Assembly (NCBI GenBank): GCA_013398295.1
Contig: VZSF01003599.1
Location: 720,469 to 784,468, forward strand
Direction: 5' to 3'
Source of the DNA: Chionis minor
Taxonomy: Eukaryota > Chordata > Aves > Charadriiformes > Chionididae
DNA: 64,000 nt
Shown: one piece after another, positions 1 through 12,800 of the stretch
How positions within the stretch are numbered: the first letter of the stretch is position 1
How the letters are laid out: every line of letters begins with the position of its first letter
Notes under the pieces: model-generated
The model's database searches: none
Told to the model about the DNA's origin: nothing
Seen by the model: the letters and a program-made list of their open reading frames with translations, nothing else
Made by a program: the position numbers and the translations under genes

Positions 1-1009
1 CAGTATTGACTTCTTGGTACCTGTTAATTTTTGCTCATCGGAACATCAGGAAAGAGGGAGATTGAATTTGGCTCCCCCTTAGTGAGGGCGGATACCTGCT
101 CATGAATAGTATTAGCCTGAAAACTCACGAGGGTTTCGGTTTTGCAACAGGTTTATGTAAAAACGCATAGAAGAACAATTCTTATTACACTTTTTTTCAT
201 ACTTCCTTGTAACTTTAGGTTGTCATTCCTCATATTTCTGTATTTTTAGTTATGAGTTTAATTTAGGATTTCCTTCTTATCTGCTTTGCTCTTCTGGTGG
301 GTACTCTGAAACTTGATGTGTTTTGCAGCGCCAGGTGTGCTGTATTGAACTGTTTAGGTGGAAAAGATGCTTCTCTCTGTGTAGCTGTAATCCGGGATTT
401 GGCCTGGAGTCATACAGAGTATGGGTAGCACAACTGGAAAAGGCTCCACGTTTTCTGGAGACGGCATCTGTGCTGTAGAATGCTTGTTCAGTGAACTACT
501 TTGTGATGGGCTTTGGTACTAACAGCCAAAGGGAACTGCACATGCCTAATGTAGACGTAAAGCCTGTGCCTCTTCAAAAAGCTGTGACATTACACGAGTT
601 TGTGAGTATTCTTGAATGGGTATCTTGTGTCTTGGTATGTCTTTATATTTTCAAATCTCAATCTTTTAGATGACAAAGCTTACTATTAAAAATAATAAAA
701 TGTATTTTATTTGTCAGAGTGACTAATCGTTATATTTTCCCTCTTTCATAGGTGTTCAAAAAGACAGTCTTTCATGAGATGCTATTGAGCTCATACTGTC
801 TTAAATGCCTTTGTGCTTATGTTGTTCATAATCATCCCACTGATAATTTCAAAAGGAAATCTATTAAAAGCATTCAGAAATAGAGAACTCTCTTCCCATA
901 TATTTGTTTAGCATGCCCTCCTGTCATTCCATCTCAGTGAGAAAAGGGATTTTTTAAATGGTAAGAGCAGGAACTTGTAAATAGGGTTCCCTGTTTTCTT
1001 TAATTCTCT

Positions 1010-1120
1010 CTCCAGCTGTATATGCAAATTTGAATGCTTAGGTAACCTATCAGATTTAATTTGTTCATTTGTAAAACAGGAATGACTACAGCACTTGATT
1101 ACCTTTTTGTTACTGTAATG
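1010..1120 (+). repeat. MIR-like SINE remnant
   Basis: The core reads much like the MIR segment where a run ending in TCATTTGTAAAACAGGAATGA is followed by an ACTACAGCAC-type stretch (family form: CATCTGTAAAATGGGGATAATA). Strongly diverged, no clear ends or target duplication. Confidence 0.4.
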
Positions 1121-2450
1121 TAAGTAGAAAAATATTTTCTTCTTTGGGGTAAAATTGCAACTTCTTTTTCCAATAATATCTGCAAATGATTAGATAATAA
1201 TGTGAATTATTAGTGTTTCATTTTTACCCAGGGAAAAACCCACTCTGGTACAAGATCAGTATCGTGATGGTACTCAGCAGTTCACTGGAGGGGCACATTA
1301 GTCCTATTTTCATATTGATTCCATAAGTTAATGTGTTGTGCTTTGGAATGTCAGTAAACTAGTAGAAGGAATTTTTCCAATTGTGTGTGACATAATGGAA
1401 TTAGTATATTCTCTTTTTTCCTTTGGAGTGTCACAAGCAGTCTGGAGATGAAAGGAAGGTGCTGAGTGGTCTTGAAAGACAAATGCTGGTCTGGAAACGC
1501 CTGTAGTGCAATGTCCATCTGGAAGGTCTTACTTTATTACATTATATAGTATTCAAAGAGCCATAGATTCATGGTGCTGCCTTGGCTATTTCACGGATTA
1601 AAGTTGGATATCACTATATTTCAGGCTCAAAGCTTCACAAGTCCTCAAAGCTTCAGGCTTCTGTTGAACTTTAGTCTTGGTTCTGAAAATTCATTTAGAA
1701 TTAAATTAGCTGTAGTGATGAAACTGTGGCACTTCCGATAGGAATCATCAGATGACATTTAAATGTGATCATATAGTGCAGTAATGTCAGAACTGGTTTG
1801 AGGTAAAAATTATTGCTTTAGGCAATACTGTTCAGGAAAGTCACAAAATGCAAATAGTTTATTTGAACAGTACTTATATTGATTTGTTTTTGTTTTATTT
1901 GGGGGAGAAGAATCCACTTTTGTCAGTAGCAGAGATGTGTGAAACCGGAGTTGAACCTACAGTTCTGGGTGCCTACAAAGTTTTGGGTCTTGATCTAGAC
2001 CCTGAAATGGATCTTGCAACATTGTGTATTGAATCAATCTAACAGTGGTCCAAACCCACTTAAACTTTAGGAGTGTTCTGACCTTTCTTTGTGCTTTGTG
2101 GCTCTTGCACCTAGTCTCTCGTTTATCATTTAATAAGAGTATGTCAAATTGAAGCCTTGGGTCGCTGGTGCTTGTTAGTTTCTCTTGACTTTGTAGCTCA
2201 TTATTTTAGGACTGTGGACTTTTCTGAAATTAAAGATTAGATTTTAGTGCTAAACCTGTGCGTGAATAACTGCCAAGACACTGGCATAAGCTCTTAGCTG
2301 AACAAGTTCTAGCTCTTTTGTAATGAAGCAAATTCTGCTCTGTGGGCACTCTGTGATGCCCTACGTATTACAAGGGAAATCCTGGTTCTACTTATTTCTG
2401 TAGGAGTCTTGCCATTCGTCAAGATTTCAACCCACATATAGATTGCTTTC

Positions 2451-2472
2451 TATATATATATATATATATATA
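2451..2472. repeat. (TA)n microsatellite, about 11 units
   Basis: Uninterrupted alternating TA tract in intron. It is likely length-polymorphic; no function is implied. Confidence 0.95.
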
Positions 2473-4651
2473 ACATTCATGGTTGCTTGGTAAAGTGTCT
2501 TCAGTCTACCTCGTTTTACCATGTGATTTCCCTTCCTATGAAGGGAAACGGATTTGATGAAGAGGACATTCACAGGCAAAATAGTTTTGCATGAATTCTT
2601 CTTTTATAGCATTTACATATTCCTTTGCTGGAAGAGGGGACCTAGTTCAGGATGTCAGATATTAATTGTCACTGTCAGACCCTGTCAGAGTTGAAGTGAT
2701 TTTGGAAATAGGTCTCTTTTTTTTTTCTGCTAATTAGTCTATGTTTACAGGCAATAGGTGCAGCTTAAATAGTTCTATTTCAGCATCCCTTATGGGGGGA
2801 TGCTTAAAACAATTAATCTCAGTCCATTTGTTCAAATAATTATAAGTACATTTAATCCAGATTATTTGTCTGTTATAAGTAGAGGCATTTTAAATATATT
2901 TATCCGTGGTTACTTATTTCTGTGGGGGTGAAAGTGAACACAATAATAGTAACCAGAATTTTCAGTTATTCTGCCCTGTGTCTTGCTGTAGCCCTTCTCC
3001 GAATTTCCAGAGGCGGAGAGAGAAGCTTAGATGTTTCGGTTGAGGTATTGTCAGCGTAGCAGTATTCATTTCATCTATGGCTTTATCGAATAATAGTTTG
3101 TGTAGTGCTTTCTGCCCTCATCTAATGCTGAGTACTCCTGACCGTTAGTATTCTTTCCACCTGATATAGCTGAGCGATGTGAAAGGGGGTGGGTGGAAAG
3201 GATGGACAATATTTTCATTAGTAGACTATAGAGTTTGGATGTTTAAGTTCTTGCTGGTGGTTGGGGCTTAAAATACACTTGATTTCAGTGTCAATATCAT
3301 TGCTCCAGTTATTGTTACTGGTGATCTAGTTAACGGTCTTCGGTGTTCGGGACGGTGATTCATCTGACTCAATGTAGAGATCTGCTTTAGGGTGAGGTGA
3401 TTTGCTCTCTGGGTTTCAGCAGAAAGAGTTACCTGTATCTCTGACCATAGTGGGAACAAGAACATATCTACACATATGTGTTGCTATTATAGCATTGTAA
3501 GTATAGGTGAAATTAATTCAACCTCTATAGACTTAGTTTTGAAAGAGTACGTGGGCTTGTAGTTTCTGTTAAGTGGTCAGCACTTTTTGGAAATCCATCT
3601 GCATTTGCACAGGTTCAAACTCTAACTTAAGTTATATGAGTTAAGAGCCTAAATTACTCAATGTTCCCATGATCACAGAAGAGTAAGAAATTCTTCCAGA
3701 GGGTGATTCAGATTGATGAGCTGTTTTGACTCCAAAAGTGTCTTTATTCTTCCATCATCAGCCTTGGACAAATAAGGTCTGCATTTAGATGCCTCGGTTA
3801 TGTGGGATGAATCTGGACTATGTGACTGAAGTTGCACCCACACAACAGAAAATACCCCAGACTTGGGGGGATTTAAAGGATGTAGCTGGCAAACTCCTTT
3901 TTTCTTCTACCTGTGCTCTTTGTATTTGGTTATCCAAAGCTGTTACTTTAATATGTCATCCAGCCTTTTACCCTCTTAGAAAGTGAGTTGTGGATTGCCA
4001 GCCTATGATTTGGTTAATTTCTAATAATCTTTGAAGAAATATACCTGGGTTTATATTGCAATTTAAATTCTGTGCTAACATGGCACAAAAGTAAATAGCA
4101 CTCTACGTAAGTACAGGGTGAATATGACCCCCTCCCTACCTTGTAATTTTGAATTTGTCTCACCACAGTTCAGACTTTAGCTGCTCTTAACTGAAAATGA
4201 AATCAAACTGTGAGCTTTTGGGAAACTGTTTCAAAGAAACAGAAAATCCAAACCACATGGTATACTCACAATGTGAAGACTTAGTGAAGAAATCTTTCTT
4301 CATTGGAAAAATGAACTCTAGTGTGTTTACTAAGCAACATTTCAAAGCAGTTTGAGATGAAAGGTCTGTGGTCTAATTCATTGCATATGTGATATTTCCT
4401 ACTGGATCAATGTTACGCAGTAAAATTGGGTTGGGTGTTTTCTTTTTTGTTTGAATTGATAGTTTAAAAAATTAGTTTAATCACGGTTTTCTATCTAAAA
4501 AGTGGCAGAAATCTGTAGATCAGAAAATCACATGTAGATTAACTGTTAATTAGCTGTAACAGTTTTAGCTGAAGTTTTCCATGCTGCATGTTTTCTGACT
4601 GGTTTGGGAAAGTTTCTGTGAAGTGGTTCAGTTGTTTCTGAGAACAAAGCC

Positions 4652-4675
4652 GGCTAGAAATCCTGAGTTCTAGCC
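4652..4675. repeat. Short perfect inverted repeat (8-bp arms, 8-nt loop)
   Basis: GGCTAGAA at 4652-4659 is the exact reverse complement of TTCTAGCC at 4668-4675, with ATCCTGAG between. Short enough to arise by chance in 64 kb; no terminator or RNA role is claimed. Confidence 0.8.
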
Positions 4676-7600
4676 AGCTACAATCATTTCCGTGAGCAGC
4701 ACTAGTTGGGTTAAATCCTGTGATTTTCACTGTTAGAGGCAAAGATAGATGGTGTTTTCCTTAATCTCTCTTTCTGAAGTGATGATGATGTATGAATGCT
4801 AGCATTCATTTTTACTAAGTAAGATTCATGACTGCAGATAACTCGGGCAAACATGTCCCTGCATTAAAAAAGGCACGTAAAAAAGGGGATAAAAATATTT
4901 TTGAAGCTGTATAGCTTTTGGTCTAATTCCATGAAAAATCTATTAAAAGTTGCCAGGCTTGTAAGTCTGAAAATTGGGTTTAGTCTATTCTTAATGCAGA
5001 ATTGAGAGGGTGGCAGCAGCATTATTCTGAGAATCTTGTCTCTGTGGAGCACACTGCATCTCACACACCAGAGCTGCATTCGGATTTTCTTGGGTATGTT
5101 CCTCTTTAACTGCCATAAGCCATCATGGGCCCAGTTTCCAGGGCAAAAGCTGGGGAGTCACAGAGGCTCTTGCAGGCTCTCGGAATGCCTCCTTCCTCTC
5201 TTCTGGTTCATGCAGAAAAGGAGGAGGAAGCAATCTCAGGGCATGACAAGGGTTAAGGAACAGGTGGTTATCTGCAGGACTGCTGTCTCATTTTGTACAC
5301 AGGATGGATAGCTTCCTGGGAAAACATCCCAGTTTTTGTACTGAAGGAGGTTATTGTCTGTGGACTTCAGCTTCATTTGTTCCAGAAGCTGGAAGGTGTG
5401 TAGATGTAACAGGCTCAGCGTGGGTTTAACTTCGGAATCTATACAGAGAGGAACTTGGGCATTTTTGAGTACAAACAGCCTCTGTGGCTGCCACTATTTT
5501 TCATACTCGGTGTGGGTGACAGCATCCTAGAACGTATTTTTAATAGCCCTTCAAAGACCATAAGATTGTCCTCATGAGCCAAATGCAAACTACAGAAGGA
5601 AGTTCGGCAGGGGATATCTGGTTCTAAGCATGTTATATTATCTCTCAAACTTCCCTTGGCATTCAGGACTTCATTTTCTGAATCCCTCCCATATCTTTAC
5701 TTGCTATAGCCAGATGTGCTGGATAAGTTTGCAGGTTAACTTGTATCTCATGGAAGGAACAAAGATTGTAGAAAGATAAAAAGGAGTTTAGTAACACTCT
5801 GGGGAATTATATTCTGTTCTTGTTCCTGCCAGAGTTAGCGCTATGCATGGGGGGGCGGGGAGGGAAGGCAGTTTTTTGTTGGGCTTTCATATTTTTTTTA
5901 TAGCTGTCCCTAACGTAAGCAAGAGATTTGCTCAGAACTTACACTAATACTGTATTCTTCAGAAAATCAGGCCGCAGGTTTTCTAAATTGGGCATCTGTA
6001 TTAGCAGATGCCTCTGAGAGTGGAGTTACTAATTTTGTTGTGCTGCAGTCCACCCTTTTAAAATTACAGAAAATTCTGTTCCGGGAAAGTGTTGTGTAAG
6101 TAAATGTATTAATATTTCTGAATTGTTCTGTATAGTACGATGATAAGCTGCATAAAAAGTTTATCAGAGTTTTGATAATGCAGGGCAGCACTTAAATATT
6201 TTGTCTTGAGTTAACATATAGGGTTATACATAATGGTAATGAAATGGTGAGCAGCTGTCCATTCTGTCTGCCTTAGGCAGAAGTTCTCTGGAAGAAATAA
6301 TACGTCATTAAAGGCTGTGTCTTAATGCATATGTATGTGGGGATGAATTAAGTTTAAGTCTGGATTTCCTTATTACTTTTTTTAGTGCTTTCCTTGGCAA
6401 ACTTAACATTCTTTTTTGTGAAGGAACCTTCTGGCTCATTGTAGGCTATTCCTGCTGCTTTTAATATCCTTTGAGATTGATTCATGAAGTGCCAACATCT
6501 TGAGCTGTGGAAAAAGAGTAAGAATCCTAAAGAAAGACCCTGGATACATGGGAATAGATTTGAACTCAGACTCTTTCTGTGCTGCTTTGATCTGAAAGAG
6601 ACATCTTGTGATTCAAAGAACCTTTGCTGTTAATTAAGGCCATTAATTCAATCAGTTCCATTTTGATTAAAAACTGATAGCATTAGCAAAGTCTATAAAG
6701 ACAGCATCTGGATCAGGTTTACTGGGATGATATTTTTTAGGAAACTAGAAGAGGGTTCTTGGGTAACTTTTGAACATGTCTGTATTGTGTGATAACGACA
6801 TAGAAAAAAATCTCTTGTGGGTAGATGAACTCAAGAGCATTTTTATATTAGTGACATGCAAGTGATTAACGTCCTGATGTAGGATAGGTCAGTGTGTGTT
6901 TCCGTTTCACTAGCTGACGGTTGGTAACAGGAGAATGAAGTTGTGAGGCAAGAAAAGAAAATGGAAGTGAAGAGTTCAGTGGAAGAATGTTGAAATACCT
7001 GGCCCATCTGTAGAGGATGGTGGTGGCCCTACAATGCAATCAGCAGGAGCAGTGCATGCTTTGAAAATTTACCAGCCACAGAGGTCATGGGAAGAACCAC
7101 CTGTGGCTTGTTGGCTTCTTTTCATTAGGTCTTTGAACGGGGCGGAGGGAGGGGAAGAAAAAGTGATTTTTTTTTTTCCATGTAAACTATTCAAGTGGCT
7201 ACATTTATCACTTGCTGTATGTGCTTTGAGTTGTTCCAGAAGTATCTCTGATTTAGTAATGCTTTTATAAGATGGCTCTCAGTAGCTTTCAGGTGAGATA
7301 GAGCAGCAGAAATTGTACGCAAATAAATGATAAAATTTTATGTCTTACCTGTGTAACTTTACTGACCTGCTGGAAAAATGATACTAGCTTCTCATGGGTG
7401 TAGCCTGGGAAGCTAGGGTTGCCTGGAATTGGAACCTATGGCAACACACGTGTCGAAGTTGCAGCTCAAGGCTTGATCTAGCTGAGGGCAGTGATCTTGG
7501 TATTATTGGACTTGCAGCTAATAAAGTGCAGTGGCTGGGACTTAGTAACTTTAAGTTCAATTAATGCTGCTATTCTGTAATAACTCTTGGTTATCTTTGA

Positions 7601-8833
7601 GCAGGTCAGTTAGTGGATTATTTCCAACTGATTGTAGTTACTAACAGAGGTAGGTTATTTAGGAGGTACCTTATTTTAAAGGAAGAGGACCAAGTTCTAT
7701 GCCTGGATGACAACACTGCATAGTGATTGAAGCCATCTGATATCTGACTCCTGACTTTTTCTGCAAGTATCCTATTTTCTTCCTTGACTATAGAAGGTGC
7801 TGAAGGAGAACCTAAGTTAAATGCATAGATCTAATGGAATTAATCTGTGCAGGCGTTTGTCATTTCCCACTTATTTGCATTCCATTTTGTCACACTGCAT
7901 GCAGAAGAAATATTTTTTCCCCACCAGACTTAAAATGCTGTAGAGTCCTCTCAAAGTTTTTTTGTAGCTGTCATGGAATGAGGATTCAACACATTGCAGA
8001 AAAGGGGGAGCATGTTCAAGGTAAAGAATGGTACTAACCTGTGTGAGTGGTAAGAATACTGCAAGAACTTCTCACAGTTTTTAATATGATGCGTTTTTTT
8101 AGGTCTGCATTTAAACTTTTTTCTAGGCTCCTACAAAGAAATTAGTCAGCCTTCCTTTAAGGTCTTAATAAATATTCCTACTAATTAAGCTATTAAGAGT
8201 GGAGTAGGGAGAATCTATTTACAGATTTTTGAGTGTAGTGGTTAATGTTTTGAGAATAGCTTTGTCTGTTGTATGAAGAAGTTCTTTACAAAATAAAACT
8301 TTGTTCTTTGCGTGTTGAAGTGGTAGTTTCCTTCAGCAGGTAGCAGAAATAGGGTAATAAGGCACCCCATTAATTACTTCAGGGTTTTTTTTTCCAAAAG
8401 AGAGGGAAATATTAAGTGTTTAGAGAGAAAGAACAACAGAAGTGTGGTGGAGGTTTTTTGTGAGATTCTTTCTTTCCTTTTTCTTTTTTTTTAAGACTTG
8501 GAGAAGTCTAGTCAATGGCTATAGGGTTTCTGGATACTTCCTGGAGTGCCTGCCGGTTCCTTACACGATTATTTTTTTACCTGTTTACTTACATGTCACC
8601 AGCAAACTACAGTGCAGGAGATTCCTTAGCTGATAAATCAGGCTTTTATCCTCCTATCCTTCTTGCAAGAGGACTTACTTGAAAGAAGAAATATTTTGTA
8701 GGTTCTTTGGTTTTCACTGTGTGAACAGAGACCAGTTATTTGTAGTTCTGATGGCTTGTTTCTGGAACCTGTTTTACTTTCCTCAGGAAACTTTCTTATT
8801 CTCCCGGTTTTTTCCCCCTTAAATGTAATCTAT

Positions 8834-8847
8834 AAAAAAAAAAAAAA
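8834..8847. repeat. A14 homopolymer
   Basis: Run of 14 A. No recognisable SINE or processed pseudogene lies immediately 5' of it, so a retroposon tail is not supported. Confidence 0.9.
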
Positions 8848-9605
8848 TCCAAGGAAATGGTGGCGTTCAGCTAATTGTAATGGAGAACAGAAGTCTTTGA
8901 TTTCGACAGCATAGCAGTACAGTCTGTGTTTCAGAAGCACAAGCTTTCCTTTAATAAGCAGAAGTGACCTGGAGGGTTTCTCATAAGTTTGGAGTGGTGT
9001 GATAGCACAGAGATTGGATGCATCATGGTGTATTATAAAACCCAGACTGAAATCTAGAATTTTAATGCAGACAGTGAACCCAGCAGCTCTGCTTCATTTG
9101 TCTGGGAAGCTGATCTGCAAAGCACATGGGACTCTGTCTGCTGTGTACATGGAACAGCTCAGTGTATCGCCAAACATCGGGCAGCTTAATTTGCTGCTGT
9201 TCCTATTCAGACAGGCTGGCCACATCCAGATTATAAGCAGATACATCTGCAGACGTGCTGCACTTCTTACCAATCCCTACAACTGCTCTCAAGAGCTGTG
9301 TACACACAGCCAGTGAGTTCTCTCTTAGGTACGAAGATTAAGTTCACCAGTTCCATGCCATGGGCACCAGGTGCAGATTTGGGTTGTGGCCAGACTGTCC
9401 TTGACAGGACAAAGTTTGTTGGCTCTTGTTTTGTACTTTGCTTGCTTTTTAAATGTGGCCGTTATGTTGGCCAAGTTCCCGTAGTAAATTATTTTTATGT
9501 ACCTAATTCATTCTGAATGAAACAGACCAATCCATTAAGGACTCTGCACTAAAAACTGTAGCTCATTATGTGTTCTTATGGTGTATGACATCAGTAGAAT
9601 GCCAC

Positions 9606-9810
9606 AAGTTAATTACATTCTTAATTACAGCTTTGTATTGAATTAGGGACCAATTATACATAGAATAATTGAAAACCTGCTGAGATCACGTCTGGTAACA
9701 TCTGATTGTATCCCATGATTTTTTTTTTTCACTAAACTTTAAATAAAAACTGGTATTTCATTTAGCATGGTTTTAATTAATTGATGTGAGAAATGTAATT
9801 AGAGCTGAGG
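9606..9810. promoter_or_regulatory. TAAT-rich block, candidate conserved non-coding element
   Basis: Contains repeated homeodomain-type cores: two TTAATTAC copies about 13 bp apart near 9608-9628, CAATTATA, TTTAATTAATTG and GTAATTAG, all within about 200 bp. Clusters like this are common in deeply conserved enhancers of neural genes, but AT-rich intron can also produce them. No direct evidence of function is visible. Confidence 0.25.
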
Positions 9811-12800
9811 CAACAGACCAACTGTCTTAAAACAATCGCTCAGAAATTAATCACATTTTGGGGAGCAATTACCAGTTTCCAGAGCAGGGGCTGCTCTGTC
9901 ACATTTCTGGAAAAACCTTGAGCAGGCACAACTGAACCGCTCTGAGAAGAGAAGAAAGATTTGAATGTTTGGAGACATTCAGGGTGCTCTTTCAGCCTAA
10001 GGAAACTTGATATCCTTGCAGCTTTGGGCATCAGAAACCTAAGAATAGCACAGGAAGAGAACTGAGATCTAATGATTTTCCCAAGTATTGCAAAGGGGAC
10101 AGGGCACTAACTGGATTGTACCAGGAGAAGAAGAGCTTACTGGTGGCCTGAAGGGCTGAGAAGTTCTTTCCCAGCTTTTCTTGACTGTAGTGGAGTTACC
10201 TGCTACCTGCCAAGAGCAGAAGAATTTCACCTTGGCATCAGTGAGAGCAAGTTGGATGACTTGGAACGTTCTGCCCTTGCTTTCCAAGTCCCACCTGACT
10301 ATGTGGATGTGGCAGAATTTTTTTGGAAGCCGTTTTGCCATCGACCATCCAAAGAGCACTATTGCAGGTAACAGGAAAAATCATTATTTCCTCTTTCCTT
10401 TCTTTCTGAACATGTTAGCCCACTCTTGCCCTTAATATCAAGACTGAGAAGTTAGCTAAATTAGGCAGAACCTGATAGTGAGAATGGCAATTGATTAGTG
10501 GACCCAAACACATGGAGCCTCTTTTTCTCCTTTTGTTTGACAAAAATCTTGCCTGTGATCTTAGGCAGCACTCACTGGATTTTAAAGAAGTTATCTGAGA
10601 AGGAAATGCTGCTGAACAGTATTTTCAGTGACAGCATTTCTGAGGTTGACATCTAATCAGAAGATTTGGATCTGTCCTTTTCCACTTGCCTTGTGTGTGG
10701 TTTTGTGTTTGGCTTTTTTTTAATGGAAATGCTTACTATGTTTTTCTATTGGCATTTTTCCATAGAGACAAAACCTTTCTTTAAATCAACATGCAGCAAA
10801 GCTTTAATTCCAGGGTGAAGAATAACAACCATTTGCTGTTTGCAGAAAGATTTGTTTCAGGACATACAGTTGTTGTATTTCCTGAGCTAGAGGATCTGAT
10901 GTTTTTCTGTTTGATATCTCTAAAATTAATGTGCACATATTTAGATCTGCCTATACATAGATATGCATATGCTTTGTTTTTAAATGGAGAGCATATGCAA
11001 GGATAAAACTGCTGTGTGAGAGCAGGTTTAAGAGATCGCGCTGTGCTTGGACACAAGCAGAAAAACACTGGGTACATCAACTGAAAACTGGCTGGCAGCC
11101 ATAGCACATAGAATGGGGGGAATGTTTGCCTAAAAGACTAGATTGTGTCAGGCGTGACTAAGCAGGAATTTTAGCTAAAATGCATTAGCGAATTGAATGC
11201 TTAGAGGAAAATGAGAACGTTCATGGTCTTATCTTTGTTCACTTGCGACTGGATTTGATTTTTAATATAAAAATCAATGAAGGGGGGCAAGGAAGTTCTG
11301 TAGAGCGTTTCCTGATTTTTAGGAATGTTGTTATAAATGACTGCTGAATATATTGCTATGGCTCTGTTTACATTCCTTCTGGAATATGCATGCCTTTTAA
11401 TAGCCTTGTAGCTCATGGAGTACTGGGCTGTCAGTCAGGTAGTAAAATACTTTAATTACCTCCATGGACTAGACAGAGCCAGTGAGAGCAAGTGTGGGAC
11501 TGGATAAAAGGAGTGCGCTTCAAGCTTACTTTCTGATTGTCAAAAGAATGATAAACCAGAAGTCCTGGCTGTTGTTATGCTTCCTTTCTCCATGAATAGC
11601 ATTCCTGATGGAAAGAGTTATTGGGGTCTATGTACTTTGCAGGTCCTGCTCTTTTCTGAATCTCTAAGGATATGGGAACGGCCACTACAAAGTGGAATTA
11701 GTTATCCAGCAGGTCAGATAACGTAGAGCTGAGAGTGGAAGAGATTTTCTCCCATTAGTGTAGGACCATTATGTGTTTATGACAAAGGTAGTATTTTTCT
11801 TAACCTTTTTTCTTCCCTTCAAACTCTCTCAATTTCTTCGGAAGTGTGTGATTATTTTTTTATTTTTGTTTTACTTTTTATTTTTTGTCTTGACATCAAA
11901 AATACTTTCTCGCAGGTAGAGGTCTTTAACAGTTAAATTGTGCTCCTGTTAAATAAATGAGAACCCCTGTTGCTCTAAGATTTGTGAAAAGCTGTCTTTC
12001 TCAATTAATAAACAGGTAGGAAACTGCTGAAATACATCACCCTGCCTGCTCAATCTTTTATTCACTTTTATGGACTGCTGTGTTCTTCGTTTGTTACTTT
12101 TTCTCATATTATCCTTGTTAGATCTGTATTGCAAATTGATGATCAAATCACCGTATTCATATTTCTGTCACCTAGCTAGACTTATCATGCAAAAACACTG
12201 CTGCTCTGGTAAGGTTCTGGGAACTTCTGGAATATGGAAAACGGCTGCTGGAGCCTCACAAACTAGTTAAACAGTAATTCTTCTACCACTTTATTTCTCA
12301 CTTTCCTGGTAATATAGGGAAAAGAGCATTTAATAATGAAGTAGATACACTGTAGTTAAGTTTAAAATAAATAAATAAAAAGGCTATTGGAGCTAGAAAC
12401 CATTCCCTGTCAGTGAGGTGAGCTAGTGAGGTAAGCCTAGCCAAGAGGAGCTGGGATAGAGCCGAATAACATGTTTCTGTGCTAGGAATAGCATTGGACT
12501 AGTGTTGCAGGAGTCAGTTGGTGGGAAGCAATGTTAGAAACTTTATGCAAAGCCTACGTGTGGGACTCATATTTCCAGAAAATGCTCATCTTGTTTTCTG
12601 AAGTCCAGAAATACATTGTAGGGATATTGGTTATGCACAAAACGTGTATTACAGGCCCAGAAAATTCATCATTGAGATTAAATTGACATCCAGGCTGCTT
12701 GCACAGAATTGATGTTGTGGTAAGCATCTGGGGACAAAAAAGGGGAACAATAGCCTAAATTGGCAAGTTTAGTAAACTTAATTTTTCTTGACACATGATT

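Larger units (their letters stand above)
1..9600 (+). other. Intronic sequence, distal part of intron 1
   Basis: No exon or gene recognised. The longest open frames are around 100 codons or less, lack any family resemblance and are scattered over both strands. Contents seen: a MIR-like remnant near 1.05 kb, a TA dinucleotide run at 2451-2472, a small perfect hairpin at 4652-4675, and an A tract at 8834-8847. The segment is assigned to intron 1 of TMEM132C only because it lies upstream of the exon on the same strand with no other gene between; it could partly be intergenic if exon 1 was missed. Confidence 0.55.

Noticed and set aside
8834..8847. A tract as the tail of a processed pseudogene or SINE
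   Set aside because: No coding or SINE-like body or target duplication could be seen next to it.
10010..10110. MIR-like wording (ATTTTCCCAAGTATTGCAAAG)
   Set aside because: Too short and too diverged to separate from chance.
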